Translations under genes and position numbers: made by a program | The notes under the pieces: generated by a model | What the model was told of the DNA's origin: nothing | Database searches by the model: none | The model's input: only the letters and a program-made list of their open reading frames with translations | Part shown: one piece after another, positions 44,959-53,339 of the stretch | Layout: every line of letters starts with the position of its first letter | Position numbering within the stretch: the stretch's first letter is position 1 | Assembly (NCBI RefSeq): GCF_000368685.1 | Contig: NZ_KB849626.1 | Location: 356,476-420,475, forward strand | DNA: 64,000 bases | Source: Acinetobacter baylyi DSM 14961 = CIP 107474 | Lineage (GTDB): Bacteria; Pseudomonadota; Gammaproteobacteria; Pseudomonadales; Moraxellaceae | Reading direction: 5' to 3'

Positions 44959-46869
44959 ATGAGCAAAAATTTTGCCGATTTCTCTCTACATGAATCTTTA
45001 CAACAAGCACTACAGGATCTTGGTTTTACTAGCCCAACACCTGTTCAAGAACAAGCGATTCCTGCAGCTTTAGAAGGTAAAGACCTTTTAGTTTCAAGCC
45101 AAACTGGTTCTGGTAAAACTGCAGCTTTCTTGCTGCCAACATTACATTCACTTGCTGGTCAAGACACGTTCCTTCCATTTAAAGAACGTATGCGTGCAGT
45201 GACTCAACCGAATATTCTTGTCATTTCACCAACGCGTGAATTGGCTCAGCAAGTGAGTCAGGACGCGATTGCACTTGTACGTCACATGAAAGGTGTTCGT
45301 ATTGCTGCAATTATGGGTGGTATGCCATTTGCAAAACAGATCCAGCAATTAAAAGGCGCTCAGGTTGTTGTTGCAACCCCAGGTCGTTTACTTGATTTGG
45401 TCAATCGTCGTCAAATTAAATTAGATAAAGTTGATGCTTTAATCGTAGACGAAGCAGACCGTATGCTGGATCTTGGTTTCTCTGAAGATCTTGAAGCGAT
45501 TAGCGAGTTGGCTGCCAACCGTAAACAAACTTTGATGTTCTCTGCAACATTTGCAGATCGTATTATTCGTCTTGCAGAATGCATGATGCAAGATCCAATG
45601 CGTATTGCCATTGAAACAGGTCATTCAACCAACACTGACATCACCCAGACTTTACACTGGACTGATGGTTTTGAGCACAAGAAAAAATTGCTGACTCATT
45701 GGTTAAGTGATGAAAGCATGGATCAAGCAGTGGTGTTTGCAAGCACACAAGAAGATACAGATATGCTCGCTGAAGAGCTTGCTGAAGCTGGTCATTCAGT
45801 GGTTGCACTACATGGTGCGATGCCACAAACTGTACGTAACCGTCGTTTACGCAGTATTCGTGAAGGTAAAGCTAAAATCCTGGTTGCAACTGACGTTGCA
45901 GCACGTGGTCTAGATGTACCAACCATTTCTCACGTGATCAACTTTGGCTTGCCAATGAAACACGAAGACTATGTACACCGTATTGGTCGTACTGGTCGTG
46001 CAGGCCGTACTGGTCAAGCGATTACACTAGCAACTTATCGTGAGCGCGGTAAAATTCGTGCGCTTGAAGACTATTTAGAAGCACGTTTAAGCGTATCTGA
46101 AATTGAAGGTCTTGAGCCATCTCCACCTCCTGCACGTTCTGGTCGTGATGGTGGTGGTCGTGGTCGCGGTGGTAATGGTGGTGGTCGTCGTGACGGTGGT
46201 CGCGGTGGTTTCGGTGGTGGTCGTCGTTTTGAAGGCGAAAGTAATTTCAAACGTCGTGATGGTGGTCGTGATGACCGTCCAAAACGTAGTTTCGATGATA
46301 AACCACGTGGTGAACGTCCTGCATTCGGTGGCGAAGATCGTCCACGTCGCGAGTTTAATTCTGATCGCCCACGTCGTGAAGGTGGTTTTGAAGACCGTCC
46401 AAAACGTAGCTTTGGTGGTGAAGACCGTCCGCGTCGCGAGTTTAATTCAGACCGCCCACGTCGTGAAGGTGGCTTTGAAGACCATCCAAAACGTGATTTT
46501 GGTGATCGTCCAGCACGTCGTGAAGGTGGTTTCAATGATAAGCCACGTTTCGATTCTAATGACGACAACCGTGGTAATCGTGTAGATTACAAACCACGTC
46601 GTGAAGGTAGCTTCGGTGATCGTCCAAAACGTGATTTCGGTGATCGTCCAGCGCCACGTCGTGAAGGTAGCTTCGGTGATCGTCCAAAACGTGATTTCGG
46701 TGATCGTCCAGCACGTCGTGAAGGTGGCTTTGGTGATCGTCCACAACGTTCTTTTGGCGATGACCGTCCAAAGCGTAGCTTTGGTGGCGAAGATCGTCCA
46801 CGTCGCGCGACACAAGAAGAATTTTTCAATCGTGAGTCTGGCGACCGTCGCCGTAAGAACGATCGTTAA
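44959..46869 (+). CDS. DEAD-box RNA helicase with repetitive Arg/Gly-rich tail
   Basis: A 636-residue ATP-dependent RNA helicase. The Q motif FTSPTPVQEQAIPAALEGKDLL near 24-45, Walker A SSQTGSGKT near 48, motif II VDEADRMLDLGF near 158, motif III FSATFAD near 194, and motif VI YVHRIGRTGRAGRTG near 337 are all present. The RecA core spans to about 365. From about 390 to the end the tail is almost entirely Arg, Gly, Asp, Phe and Pro, built from repeats of RRREGGF/DRPKRSFGG type, probably for RNA binding. The closest subfamily is RhlE/DeaD-like, but the exact orthology is unclear. Start ATG 44959 follows AGGGTGA with eight bases; GTG 44947 is an alternative. Confidence 0.9.
   Translation: MSKNFADFSLHESLQQALQDLGFTSPTPVQEQAIPAALEGKDLLVSSQTGSGKTAAFLLPTLHSLAGQDTFLPFKERMRAVTQPNILVISPTRELAQQVSQDAIALVRHMKGVRIAAIMGGMPFAKQIQQLKGAQVVVATPGRLLDLVNRRQIKLDKVDALIVDEADRMLDLGFSEDLEAISELAANRKQTLMFSATFADRIIRLAECMMQDPMRIAIETGHSTNTDITQTLHWTDGFEHKKKLLTHWLSDESMDQAVVFASTQEDTDMLAEELAEAGHSVVALHGAMPQTVRNRRLRSIREGKAKILVATDVAARGLDVPTISHVINFGLPMKHEDYVHRIGRTGRAGRTGQAITLATYRERGKIRALEDYLEARLSVSEIEGLEPSPPPARSGRDGGGRGRGGNGGGRRDGGRGGFGGGRRFEGESNFKRRDGGRDDRPKRSFDDKPRGERPAFGGEDRPRREFNSDRPRREGGFEDRPKRSFGGEDRPRREFNSDRPRREGGFEDHPKRDFGDRPARREGGFNDKPRFDSNDDNRGNRVDYKPRREGSFGDRPKRDFGDRPAPRREGSFGDRPKRDFGDRPARREGGFGDRPQRSFGDDRPKRSFGGEDRPRRATQEEFFNRESGDRRRKNDR
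46594..46713 (+). repeat. 60-bp tandem repeat within the helicase tail
   Basis: Bases 46594-46653 are repeated with only minor change at 46654-46713 with a 60-base period; each unit codes for the RREGSFGDRPKRDFGDRPAP-type block. A longer repeat of about 90 bases (GGEDRPRREFNSDRPRREGG block) lies upstream at about 46328-46500. Such arrays can expand or contract by slippage without breaking the frame. Confidence 0.85.
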
Positions 46870-46884
46870 TTCTGAGTGATATAT

Positions 46885-46912
46885 AAAAAAGCCGACGAAT
46901 GTCGGCTTTTTT
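46885..46912 (+). terminator. rho-independent terminator of the helicase gene
   Basis: AAAAAAGCCGAC (46885-46896) pairs with GTCGGCTTTTTT (46901-46912) with a 4-base loop and a T-run. It lies directly after the stop at 46869. Confidence 0.92.
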
Positions 46913-46974
46913 ATTGTGATTAATATATTTAAAATAAGTACAATATGATAATTAGTTCAAATTGTATCGTAGAA

Positions 46975-47112
46975 ATGAGCATTAAAGAGCGTACCACTCA
47001 AAGGCATCTTATATATCGTAGAATGCCATTTTATCTTGGGCTTCCTTATCTGAGCGTTGTACTTATACTGTGCAATGTTGTTTATTTTTCATATCGTCTT
47101 TATGTAGATTAA
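46975..47112 (+). CDS. possible 45-residue membrane peptide
   Basis: ATG 46975 opens a frame of 45 codons ending in TAA at 47110-47112. The N-terminal part is basic (SIKERTTQRHLIYRR) and the rest is one hydrophobic stretch (FYLGLPYLSVVLILCNVVYF), fitting a single membrane helix with its positive side inside. No clear ribosome-binding site precedes the ATG. The remainder of the 46870-47248 gap has the helicase terminator, an AT-rich stretch and the mlaF promoter region. Confidence 0.35.
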   Translation: MSIKERTTQRHLIYRRMPFYLGLPYLSVVLILCNVVYFSYRLYVD

Positions 47113-47248
47113 TGATTAAAACCAATCTCAATATTAAAACTTTTTAATCGACTTTTACAAAACAGAGCGTTGCCAAAATAATAACAATTCTCTAAAGATT
47201 CAGTGCTATATTATGCGAGCTTAGAAATATGCAGGAATATACTCTGCT

Positions 47249-48067
47249 ATGAATAATCCAACTCCATCAACAACTCAGGCTTTAATAGAAGTCCAAAATT
47301 TGAGTTTTAATCGAGGAGATCGCGTCATTTATGACAACGTAAATTTGTCTATTCGACGTGGTCAGATTACTGCGATTATGGGACCATCTGGTACAGGTAA
47401 AACAACATTGCTACGTTTGATCGGTGGGCAGTTAACGCCAGATCTTGGCGAAGTATTATTAGATGGTAAAAACATTGCCAACATGACCCGTCATGAGCTA
47501 TTTGCTGCACGTGCCCGAATGGGAATGCTGTTCCAGAGTGGTGCGTTGTTTACAGATATGTCGGTATATGAAAATGTTGCTTTCCCAATTCGTGCGCATA
47601 CTCAATTGCCTGAGCATTTGATTGCGGAACTGGTGGCATTGAAACTGGAATCGGTAGGTCTTCGTGGTGCCGAAAAACTCATGCCAACCGAGTTATCTGG
47701 TGGTATGAATCGTCGTGTGGCTCTGGCGCGTGCTATTGCACTGGATCCTGATCTGATTATGTATGATGAACCTTTCGCTGGCCAAGATCCAATTGTCAAA
47801 GGTGTTTTAACGCGACTTATTCGTTCGTTACGTGAAGCACTGGATTTAACCACAATTATTGTGTCACACGATGTCGCTGAAACATTGTCGATTGCCGACT
47901 ATATTTATGTTGTAGCGGAAGGCAAAATTCAGGGTGAGGGAACGCCAGAGCAGCTTCAAGCACATGCTTCCCCATTTGTGAAACAATTTCTGACGGGTTC
48001 AGAGGAAGGACCTGTTGAATATCAGTTTAGTCAACGCGCTTATTTAGATAACGAGGTATATCCATGA
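47249..48067 (+). CDS. mlaF: phospholipid ABC transporter ATP-binding protein MlaF
   Basis: A 272-residue ATPase of the Mla system, which moves phospholipids between inner and outer membranes and keeps outer-membrane asymmetry. Walker A is GPSGTGKTT near 47-55, the signature LSGGMNRRVALARA near 151-164, Walker B LIMYDEPFAGQDP near 168-180, and the H-loop IIVSHDVAE near 204. Its stop overlaps mlaE by four bases. First gene of the mlaFEDCB operon. ATG 47249 is preceded by AGGAA at a rather long spacing. Confidence 0.95.
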   Translation: MNNPTPSTTQALIEVQNLSFNRGDRVIYDNVNLSIRRGQITAIMGPSGTGKTTLLRLIGGQLTPDLGEVLLDGKNIANMTRHELFAARARMGMLFQSGALFTDMSVYENVAFPIRAHTQLPEHLIAELVALKLESVGLRGAEKLMPTELSGGMNRRVALARAIALDPDLIMYDEPFAGQDPIVKGVLTRLIRSLREALDLTTIIVSHDVAETLSIADYIYVVAEGKIQGEGTPEQLQAHASPFVKQFLTGSEEGPVEYQFSQRAYLDNEVYP

Positions 48068-48840
48068 ATGCGATTGCCTGGTTAGGCCGGCTGGTGATTG
48101 AACGTGTTCGAGGGATCGGTGTTGCCGCCCTCATGTTGTTACAGATTTTATTTTCGATGCCCTCTACGGGTGGGTTTCGGCGCTTTATTTATCAGATGTA
48201 TCGTGTCGGTGTGATGTCCTTATTGATTATCACTGTTTCAGGCTTGTTTATTGGTCTGGTGATTGGCCTGCAAGGCTATTCCATTCTGGTCAATGTTGGC
48301 AGTGAAGCGATGCTGGGTACAATGGTTTCACTTACGCTGCTGCGTGAGTTGGCACCTGTAGTTGCTGCTTTACTATTTGCTGGACGGGCAGGTTCTGCTT
48401 TAACTGCCGAAATTGGTTCCATGAAGCAAAGTGAACAACTGGCCAGTATGGAAATGATTGGTGTTGATCCGCTTAAGCAGATCGTTTCACCGCGCTTATG
48501 GGCAGGTATTGTGAGCCTACCCATGCTCACCGTGATTTTTGCCGCGATTGGAATTTTAGGCGGCAAAATGGTAGGTGTGGATTTTCTTGGCGTGGATGAA
48601 GGATCTTTCTGGAGCGGTATGCAAAGTAATGTTCAGTTTGGACACGATGTGGTCAATGGCATTATTAAAAGTATTGTATTTGCCTTAGTGTGTACTTGGA
48701 TTGCAGTTTATCAAGGATATGCCTGTGATCCGACACCTGAGGGCATTGCAACTTCAATGACACGTACCGTTGTTTATTCTTCTTTGTGTGTATTGGGATC
48801 AGATTTTGTTTTGACTGCGGTCATGTTCGGAGGTATTTAA
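48064..48840 (+). CDS. mlaE: phospholipid ABC transporter permease MlaE
   Basis: A 258-residue inner-membrane permease with five or six helices. Conserved family segments are GLFIGLVIGLQGYSILVNVGSE near 60-82 and LLRELAPVVAALLFAGRAGSALTAEIGSMKQSEQ near 92-126, the coupling helix region of the MlaE/DUF140 family. It forms the core with MlaF and a hexamer of MlaD. It overlaps both neighbours (ATGA-type with mlaF, one base with mlaD), which indicates tight translational coupling. Confidence 0.95.
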   Translation: MNAIAWLGRLVIERVRGIGVAALMLLQILFSMPSTGGFRRFIYQMYRVGVMSLLIITVSGLFIGLVIGLQGYSILVNVGSEAMLGTMVSLTLLRELAPVVAALLFAGRAGSALTAEIGSMKQSEQLASMEMIGVDPLKQIVSPRLWAGIVSLPMLTVIFAAIGILGGKMVGVDFLGVDEGSFWSGMQSNVQFGHDVVNGIIKSIVFALVCTWIAVYQGYACDPTPEGIATSMTRTVVYSSLCVLGSDFVLTAVMFGGI

Positions 48841-49511
48841 TGAAATCACGTACAAGTGAGCTGGCCGCAGGAATTTTTGTCATTATTTTCGGCGTCGCCT
48901 TGTTCTTTTTAGCAATGAAAGTCAGTGGATTGGCAGGTACAAATCTCAGTGATCCTTATACCATGACTGCACAATTTGATAACGTGAATGGTTTAAAACC
49001 CCGTGCTAAAGTGACGATGAGTGGTGTTACGATTGGTCGAGTAGATGCAATTACACTCGATCCTGTCACACGTTTAGCTACAGTCACTTTTGACCTAGAT
49101 GGCAAACTGACTACATTTAATGCAAAACAGTTAAAAACGGTAGAGCAAAATGCACTAGAAGAACTACATTACAGTTCTGATTATAAGTCTGCTGAACCAG
49201 CGAAACAAAAAGTCATGGAACAGCAACTGATCGATAACATGAAATCCATTACCAGTATCGATGAAGATGCTTACATTATGGTATCGACTAACGGTTTATT
49301 GGGAGAAAAGTACCTGAAGATTGTTCCTGGCGGTGGCTTGAACTATCTCAAACGTGGTGATGCGATTACCAATACACAAGGTACGATGGATCTCGAAGAT
49401 TTAATTAGTAAATTTATTACTGGTGGTGCAGGTAAATCATCAGACAACTCAACTGGAACAGCGGCTCAGTCTTCATCATCTGAAGATAAAGAACCTTCTT
49501 TCACTGAGTAA
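48840..49511 (+). CDS. mlaD: MCE-domain phospholipid transporter subunit MlaD
   Basis: A 223-residue membrane-anchored MCE protein. An N-terminal helix (ELAAGIFVIIFGVALFFLAM) anchors it, and the MCE domain starts near 38. Between the two halves of the MCE domain lies an insertion of about 40-50 residues (roughly 95-150) that is absent in the 183-residue E. coli protein and, from memory, is characteristic of Acinetobacter MlaD. The tail is low-complexity and Ser/Gly-rich. ATG 48840 overlaps the mlaE stop; a longer frame from 48786 is not real. Hexamers form the periplasmic pore for lipids. Confidence 0.93.
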   Translation: MKSRTSELAAGIFVIIFGVALFFLAMKVSGLAGTNLSDPYTMTAQFDNVNGLKPRAKVTMSGVTIGRVDAITLDPVTRLATVTFDLDGKLTTFNAKQLKTVEQNALEELHYSSDYKSAEPAKQKVMEQQLIDNMKSITSIDEDAYIMVSTNGLLGEKYLKIVPGGGLNYLKRGDAITNTQGTMDLEDLISKFITGGAGKSSDNSTGTAAQSSSSEDKEPSFTE

Positions 49512-49529
49512 ATTTTAGGAGTTATGTCA

Positions 49530-50162
49530 ATGAAAACATTATTAAAGCAAACGCTTACAGTAAGTGTATTATCTAGCATGCTGATAGGTACTGCTTTTGC
49601 TGCACCCACTGAGGCACCACCTGCGTTTATTAAGCGTGTTGCGGATGGTCTGATCACTCGCTTAAAAACAGATCATGCTAAATTACAAAATAACCCTGCT
49701 GCTGTAAAAGCCATTGTGCGTCAAAATCTCGATCCTTACATTGATTCGCAGTCGTTTACCCGTATTGTGATGGGAACTTATGCGACCAATCAGAACAGTA
49801 CCGCAGCACAGCGTGCACAGTTTGAAAATAATTTTCGTGAAACCCTGATTGAAAACTATGGTTCGGCTTTTGCCAAGTATACCAATCAGTCTTATAGCAT
49901 TCGTCCTTATAAAGAAACAGGGAGTAAGAATCCTGTCGTTACTTTGGATTTTACCAACAATGGTGAAAAAATCCCTGTGGCTTTTCAGCTCACAGATAAG
50001 GGTGACCAGTGGAAAATCCGTAATATCAATGTGTCTGGCATCGACTTAGGCTTGCAATTCCGCAATCAGTTTGCTGCAACTGTAAAACGTAATGGTGGCA
50101 ATCTGGATAAAGCCATTGCAAACTTTAAACCAGATGCGGATGCTGCGGTAAACAAAAAATAA
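49530..50162 (+). CDS. mlaC: periplasmic phospholipid-binding protein MlaC
   Basis: A 210-residue exported protein (signal peptide ending in GTAFAAPTEA) that ferries phospholipids between MlaA in the outer membrane and the MlaFEDB complex. The body has the Tol-Tim44-like MlaC pattern, including RQNLDPYIDSQSFTRIVMG near 68-86 and WKIRNINVSGIDLGLQFRNQF near 161-181. AGGAG eight bases before ATG 49530 favours this start over ATG 49524. Fourth gene of the operon. Confidence 0.95.
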   Translation: MKTLLKQTLTVSVLSSMLIGTAFAAPTEAPPAFIKRVADGLITRLKTDHAKLQNNPAAVKAIVRQNLDPYIDSQSFTRIVMGTYATNQNSTAAQRAQFENNFRETLIENYGSAFAKYTNQSYSIRPYKETGSKNPVVTLDFTNNGEKIPVAFQLTDKGDQWKIRNINVSGIDLGLQFRNQFAATVKRNGGNLDKAIANFKPDADAAVNKK

Positions 50163-50175
50163 ATGAAGGTTTCTG

Positions 50176-50469
50176 GTGATTAAAATTATTAATCAGCAAT
50201 TGCTGCTGTCTGGGAAAATTGATTTTGACAATGCGCAAACGGTCTATCAAGATGGTTTACGATTGATTCAACAACATCAGCAATTTCCATTAGTCGTTAA
50301 TCTGAGTGAATTACAGCACGGCAGTACGCTGGCCCTTGCAGTCTTAGTGCAATGGCTGCGTCAGACGCCGAATGCGAAAGGTTTACATTTTGAAAATGTG
50401 CCTGAAAAAATGCTGAAAATTATTCAGTCCTGTCATTTACAAGATGACCTGACGCTACTTCATCGCTAG
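50176..50469 (+). CDS. mlaB: STAS-domain protein MlaB
   Basis: A 97-residue cytoplasmic STAS domain that binds MlaF and is needed for the complex to work. The sequence has the STAS pattern (LLLSGKIDFDNAQTVYQDG, VNLSELQHGSTLALAVLVQWLRQ, with the core Ser in HGSTLA). The start is GTG at 50176, with AAGG six bases upstream. It closes the mlaFEDCB operon, just before a strong terminator. Confidence 0.9.
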   Translation: MIKIINQQLLLSGKIDFDNAQTVYQDGLRLIQQHQQFPLVVNLSELQHGSTLALAVLVQWLRQTPNAKGLHFENVPEKMLKIIQSCHLQDDLTLLHR

Positions 50470-50481
50470 TAAGCTACCAAT

Positions 50482-50511
50482 AAAAAAGCACCGAGGTTCG
50501 GTGCTTTTTTT
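50482..50511. terminator. bidirectional terminator after mlaB
   Basis: AAAAAAGCACCGA (50482-50494) pairs with TCGGTGCTTTTTT (50498-50510). It ends the mla operon and also faces the convergent corA-like gene. Confidence 0.92.
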
Positions 50512-50520
50512 ATCAAAAGT

Positions 50521-51534
50521 TTAAACCCATTTCTTCCAGCGGAAATAAATCATTGGACCCACAAATGACACGATAATAATCATTGCAACAGTTAAAAAGC
50601 TCATGGTGCCATGTGCAAAGGGTAGTTCTTGGGTGTTCATTCCATAAATACTGGCCACCAACATTGGTGGCGCAAGCATACTAGGTAAAATCGAGAAGCG
50701 ACGAATCGTATCGTTTTGTTCGGTGTTAATAAATCCCGACGTGGTGTCGAGCAAGAAGCGAACTTTCTGAAACAAGAAGGCATCATGTTCGACCAGTGAG
50801 CGAACATCTTCACTAAGCTCTCGAATGTCCGCATCATAAATATGACTACCTAACGCGCGTGGACGTGCTAAAAAGGTCAGTACACGACGTAAATCGATCA
50901 GACAGAGCTGCGCTTTACCTAGAACGTCTTCTTGTTGTGCCAGTCGTGTAATCATGTCATCCAGATCAAGAATCTGTTCACGATGATGGTTATTAAGTAC
51001 TTCGGTGGAATATTTTTCCAGATCTTTATGGATATCTTCTAGGATATCCGCAAGCTCATCTAATTTGGCTTCAAGCAGTCCAAGTAAAATCCAAGTGGGA
51101 TCTTTATAATCCATATCATAGTCATTACGTCGGGCGCGAGCACGAAAGGCACGAAAGGCCACTAGTTTTTCACTACGCAAAGTAAATAGACGGTCTTTAT
51201 GCAAGATAAATGCAACTGTTTGAACCATCGCTAAAATATTACTGGATTCTTCTGTATCACCATCTACTTGATAGTTTTTATTTTTCGTTAAAAAATAGGT
51301 GCTGATATGCAAAATTCCATCATCATCGCGGTAGAATCGGGCAGATGAGGAAATGTCTTCAAGAGATTTCAGTGTTGGGAGGTTTCGATCGTAAGCATCG
51401 AGTATCCATTGCTGTTCTTCTGGGGAGGGTGAAATCAGGTCAATCCAGACCAGTTCTGGATGAAGATCAAAACCACCGTTGATGGTGGCATCTTCCAGAC
51501 TACCGCGCTCTGTGGCATAAAAGGCTTCAAGCAT
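50521..51534 (-). CDS. corA: CorA-family magnesium/cobalt transporter
   Basis: A 337-residue divalent cation channel. The N-terminal two thirds form the soluble funnel domain with long helices, and the last part has two membrane helices with the YGMN selectivity motif in VASIYGMNTQELPFAHG near residue 290. The residues fit the CorA/ZntB group, so Mg2+ uptake is likely and Co2+ or Zn2+ transport is possible. ATG 51534 is chosen on length and a purine-rich AGGGAG about ten bases upstream; a longer reading from 51609 is less likely. Confidence 0.88.
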   Translation of the reverse strand: MLEAFYATERGSLEDATINGGFDLHPELVWIDLISPSPEEQQWILDAYDRNLPTLKSLEDISSSARFYRDDDGILHISTYFLTKNKNYQVDGDTEESSNILAMVQTVAFILHKDRLFTLRSEKLVAFRAFRARARRNDYDMDYKDPTWILLGLLEAKLDELADILEDIHKDLEKYSTEVLNNHHREQILDLDDMITRLAQQEDVLGKAQLCLIDLRRVLTFLARPRALGSHIYDADIRELSEDVRSLVEHDAFLFQKVRFLLDTTSGFINTEQNDTIRRFSILPSMLAPPMLVASIYGMNTQELPFAHGTMSFLTVAMIIIVSFVGPMIYFRWKKWV

Positions 51535-51677
51535 AGTGTCTTTTCTCCCTTGCGCAGTACGGGGGTAAATGAATGCGTGTATTTTAGACAAGGATTTGAC
51601 CAAAAACACTTGTTGTTCGGTTAATTTCGAAAAAATTTTTCCTAAAGCTTACTTTGTAAGCATGACAAATTAACAAA

Positions 51678-52277
51678 ATGGTAAAAAAATTTATGAATTC
51701 TGTTTGTATTTTCTGTGGTTCTGCTGTTGGTACAGATCCGGTCTTTATTCAGGCTGCTCAAAGTACTGGAAAACGCATTGCCGAACAAGGTAAAACACTG
51801 GTGTATGGTGGTGGGCGTTCTGGCTTGATGGGTGTTGTTGCAGACAGTGCTTTGCAGGCAGGTGGGCATGTGATTGGTGTGATACCAACAGCGCTGGTTG
51901 ATCGTGAGTTGGCTCATCCACATCTGACCGAATTGCATGTCGTAAAAAATATGCACGAACGTAAAACCAAAATGGCAGAACTCTCGGACGGGTTTATTGC
52001 TTTACCTGGTGGCGCTGGGACTTTGGAAGAAATTTTTGAGCAGTGGACATGGGCACAGCTGGGTATTCACCAAAAACCATGTGGATTTTTGAATATCAAA
52101 GGGTTCTACGATGATTTACTGAAAATGATTCAAGGGACTGTCGACTACGGTTTTACCCAATCACGTTTTGCAGAAAAGCTGATCGCCTCTGATGATATTG
52201 AAATTATTCTGAATCAGTTTGAGCATTATCTGGCGCCTACACCAAAATGGGGGGATCATGCCAAAGTTCATCCTTGA
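51678..52277 (+). CDS. LOG-family protein (TIGR00730 Rossmann fold)
   Basis: A 199-residue cytoplasmic protein. The motif LPGGAGTLEEIFEQWTWAQLG near residues 110-130 and VYGGGRSGLMGVVAD near 40-54 are the family's PGGxGTxxE and nucleotide-binding segments. LOG proteins are cytokinin riboside 5'-monophosphate phosphoribohydrolases in plants and bacteria; in bacteria the physiological substrate is often unknown. No ribosome-binding site is clear; ATG 51678 or 51693 are both possible. It lies next to the NUDIX gene, probably in one operon. Confidence 0.88.
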   Translation: MVKKFMNSVCIFCGSAVGTDPVFIQAAQSTGKRIAEQGKTLVYGGGRSGLMGVVADSALQAGGHVIGVIPTALVDRELAHPHLTELHVVKNMHERKTKMAELSDGFIALPGGAGTLEEIFEQWTWAQLGIHQKPCGFLNIKGFYDDLLKMIQGTVDYGFTQSRFAEKLIASDDIEIILNQFEHYLAPTPKWGDHAKVHP

Positions 52278-52289
52278 TCGTTCGGGGAA

Positions 52290-52694
52290 ATGATCTTGAA
52301 CACTATTACAGTGGCTGCCGCAATTATTTTAAATGAAGATCGACAGGTATTGGTGGTTCGTAAACATAATACTCAGGCGTTTATGCAGGTTGGCGGTAAA
52401 CTTGAAGCTGATGAGCGTGCTGAACAGGCCATGTGTCGTGAAATTCAGGAAGAAATTGGCTGTAGTTGTGAGATTCTGTCCTTTGTTGGGCGTTTTGAAA
52501 CTCAGGCAGCCAATGAGCCTGATCATCAGTTAATCGCCTATGTGTATCATGTTGCGATTCGTGAAATACCCCATATTTCGGCAGAAATTGCCGAAATGAA
52601 GTGGATTCAGTTTGATGATGAAGATACACATCTTGCACCACTAACCCGCGAAATTGTTTTACCTTGGTGTAAAAGTTTGGCGTGTACTGAATAA
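52290..52694 (+). CDS. NUDIX hydrolase
   Basis: A 134-residue pyrophosphohydrolase. The complete NUDIX box GX5EX7REUXEEXGU is present in GKLEADERAEQAMCREIQ plus EEIGC near residues 35-58. Members clear damaged nucleotides or other pyrophosphates. The gene starts 13 bases after the LOG-family gene. GGGGAA upstream of ATG 52290 may act as ribosome-binding site. Substrate not predictable; MutT- or ADP-ribose-type activity is possible. Confidence 0.9.
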   Translation: MILNTITVAAAIILNEDRQVLVVRKHNTQAFMQVGGKLEADERAEQAMCREIQEEIGCSCEILSFVGRFETQAANEPDHQLIAYVYHVAIREIPHISAEIAEMKWIQFDDEDTHLAPLTREIVLPWCKSLACTE

Positions 52695-52697
52695 GTT

Positions 52698-53339
52698 CTA
52701 ATCAAAAACTGCTGCAATACACACCGGATAAATATGCACACAGCCAAGGTTTTGTAATACATGTGTCAGGGCATGGATTGAACTGCCTGTCGTGACAACA
52801 TCATCCACAATCATCACGCGTCGATAGCGCTCTTTAACAGGCTGTCGCACAATAAACTGCTCATCGATCTGACTAATCCGCTCTAATCGCGAAAGTCCTT
52901 TTTGCGAATGTTGTGCTAAACGTTCTACAGGTTGCCAAACGGGTACATTCAGGTGTTTGGCTATGCTCTGTGCCAGTAAGAGTGATTGATTATAGCCCCG
53001 TTCAATCAGACGTTTTTCAGAAATTGGCATAGGTACAATGGCCTGAACCCGGGGCAATGGCAATGTGAGCAAAAGACTGCTCAGCAGACTTTGATAATGC
53101 AGACGATCATGATATTTAAATTGCTGCACAATCTGGTCGATGGGATAGCGATACTCGCAGGCTGCCAGAATATTTAACTCATGTCGTGTAACGTAATCTT
53201 TAAACCACGGCAGTTCCTGCCAGCAATCCTTACAGAGTATCTGCTGTTTTTGCTGCGGACTTAATTCACATAATGGGCAGGGGACGCACTCTTTTTTAAG
53301 CCATTGAAGTGTGGTTGCAAGCAAATTAGACATAAGCAT
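52698..53339 (-). CDS. comF: ComF-family amidophosphoribosyltransferase-like protein
   Basis: A 213-residue protein with an N-terminal zinc-binding region of paired cysteines (CVPCPLCELSPQQKQQILCKDC) and a C-terminal phosphoribosyltransferase domain with the PRPP motif RVMIVDDVVTTGSSIHAL near residues 175-190. ComF is needed for natural competence in several bacteria, linked to DNA uptake, and this agrees with the transformable nature of Acinetobacter. The start (ATG 53339 or 53333) overlaps the 3' end of recG by about 14 bases. Co-transcription with recG is likely. Confidence 0.85.
   Translation of the reverse strand: MLMSNLLATTLQWLKKECVPCPLCELSPQQKQQILCKDCWQELPWFKDYVTRHELNILAACEYRYPIDQIVQQFKYHDRLHYQSLLSSLLLTLPLPRVQAIVPMPISEKRLIERGYNQSLLLAQSIAKHLNVPVWQPVERLAQHSQKGLSRLERISQIDEQFIVRQPVKERYRRVMIVDDVVTTGSSIHALTHVLQNLGCVHIYPVCIAAVFD

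Noticed and set aside
46320..46720. Regular repeats resembling a CRISPR-like array.
   Set aside because: Repeat units are in frame with the helicase, have no unique spacers, and are part of a coding low-complexity tail. No cas genes are present.
46071..46829. Several long open frames in other frames and on the minus strand opposite the helicase tail, rich in Pro/Arg/Ser or Val.
   Set aside because: They mirror the repetitive CGT/GGT codons of the real tail in shifted frames, have no ribosome-binding sites, and have low-complexity products with no fold.
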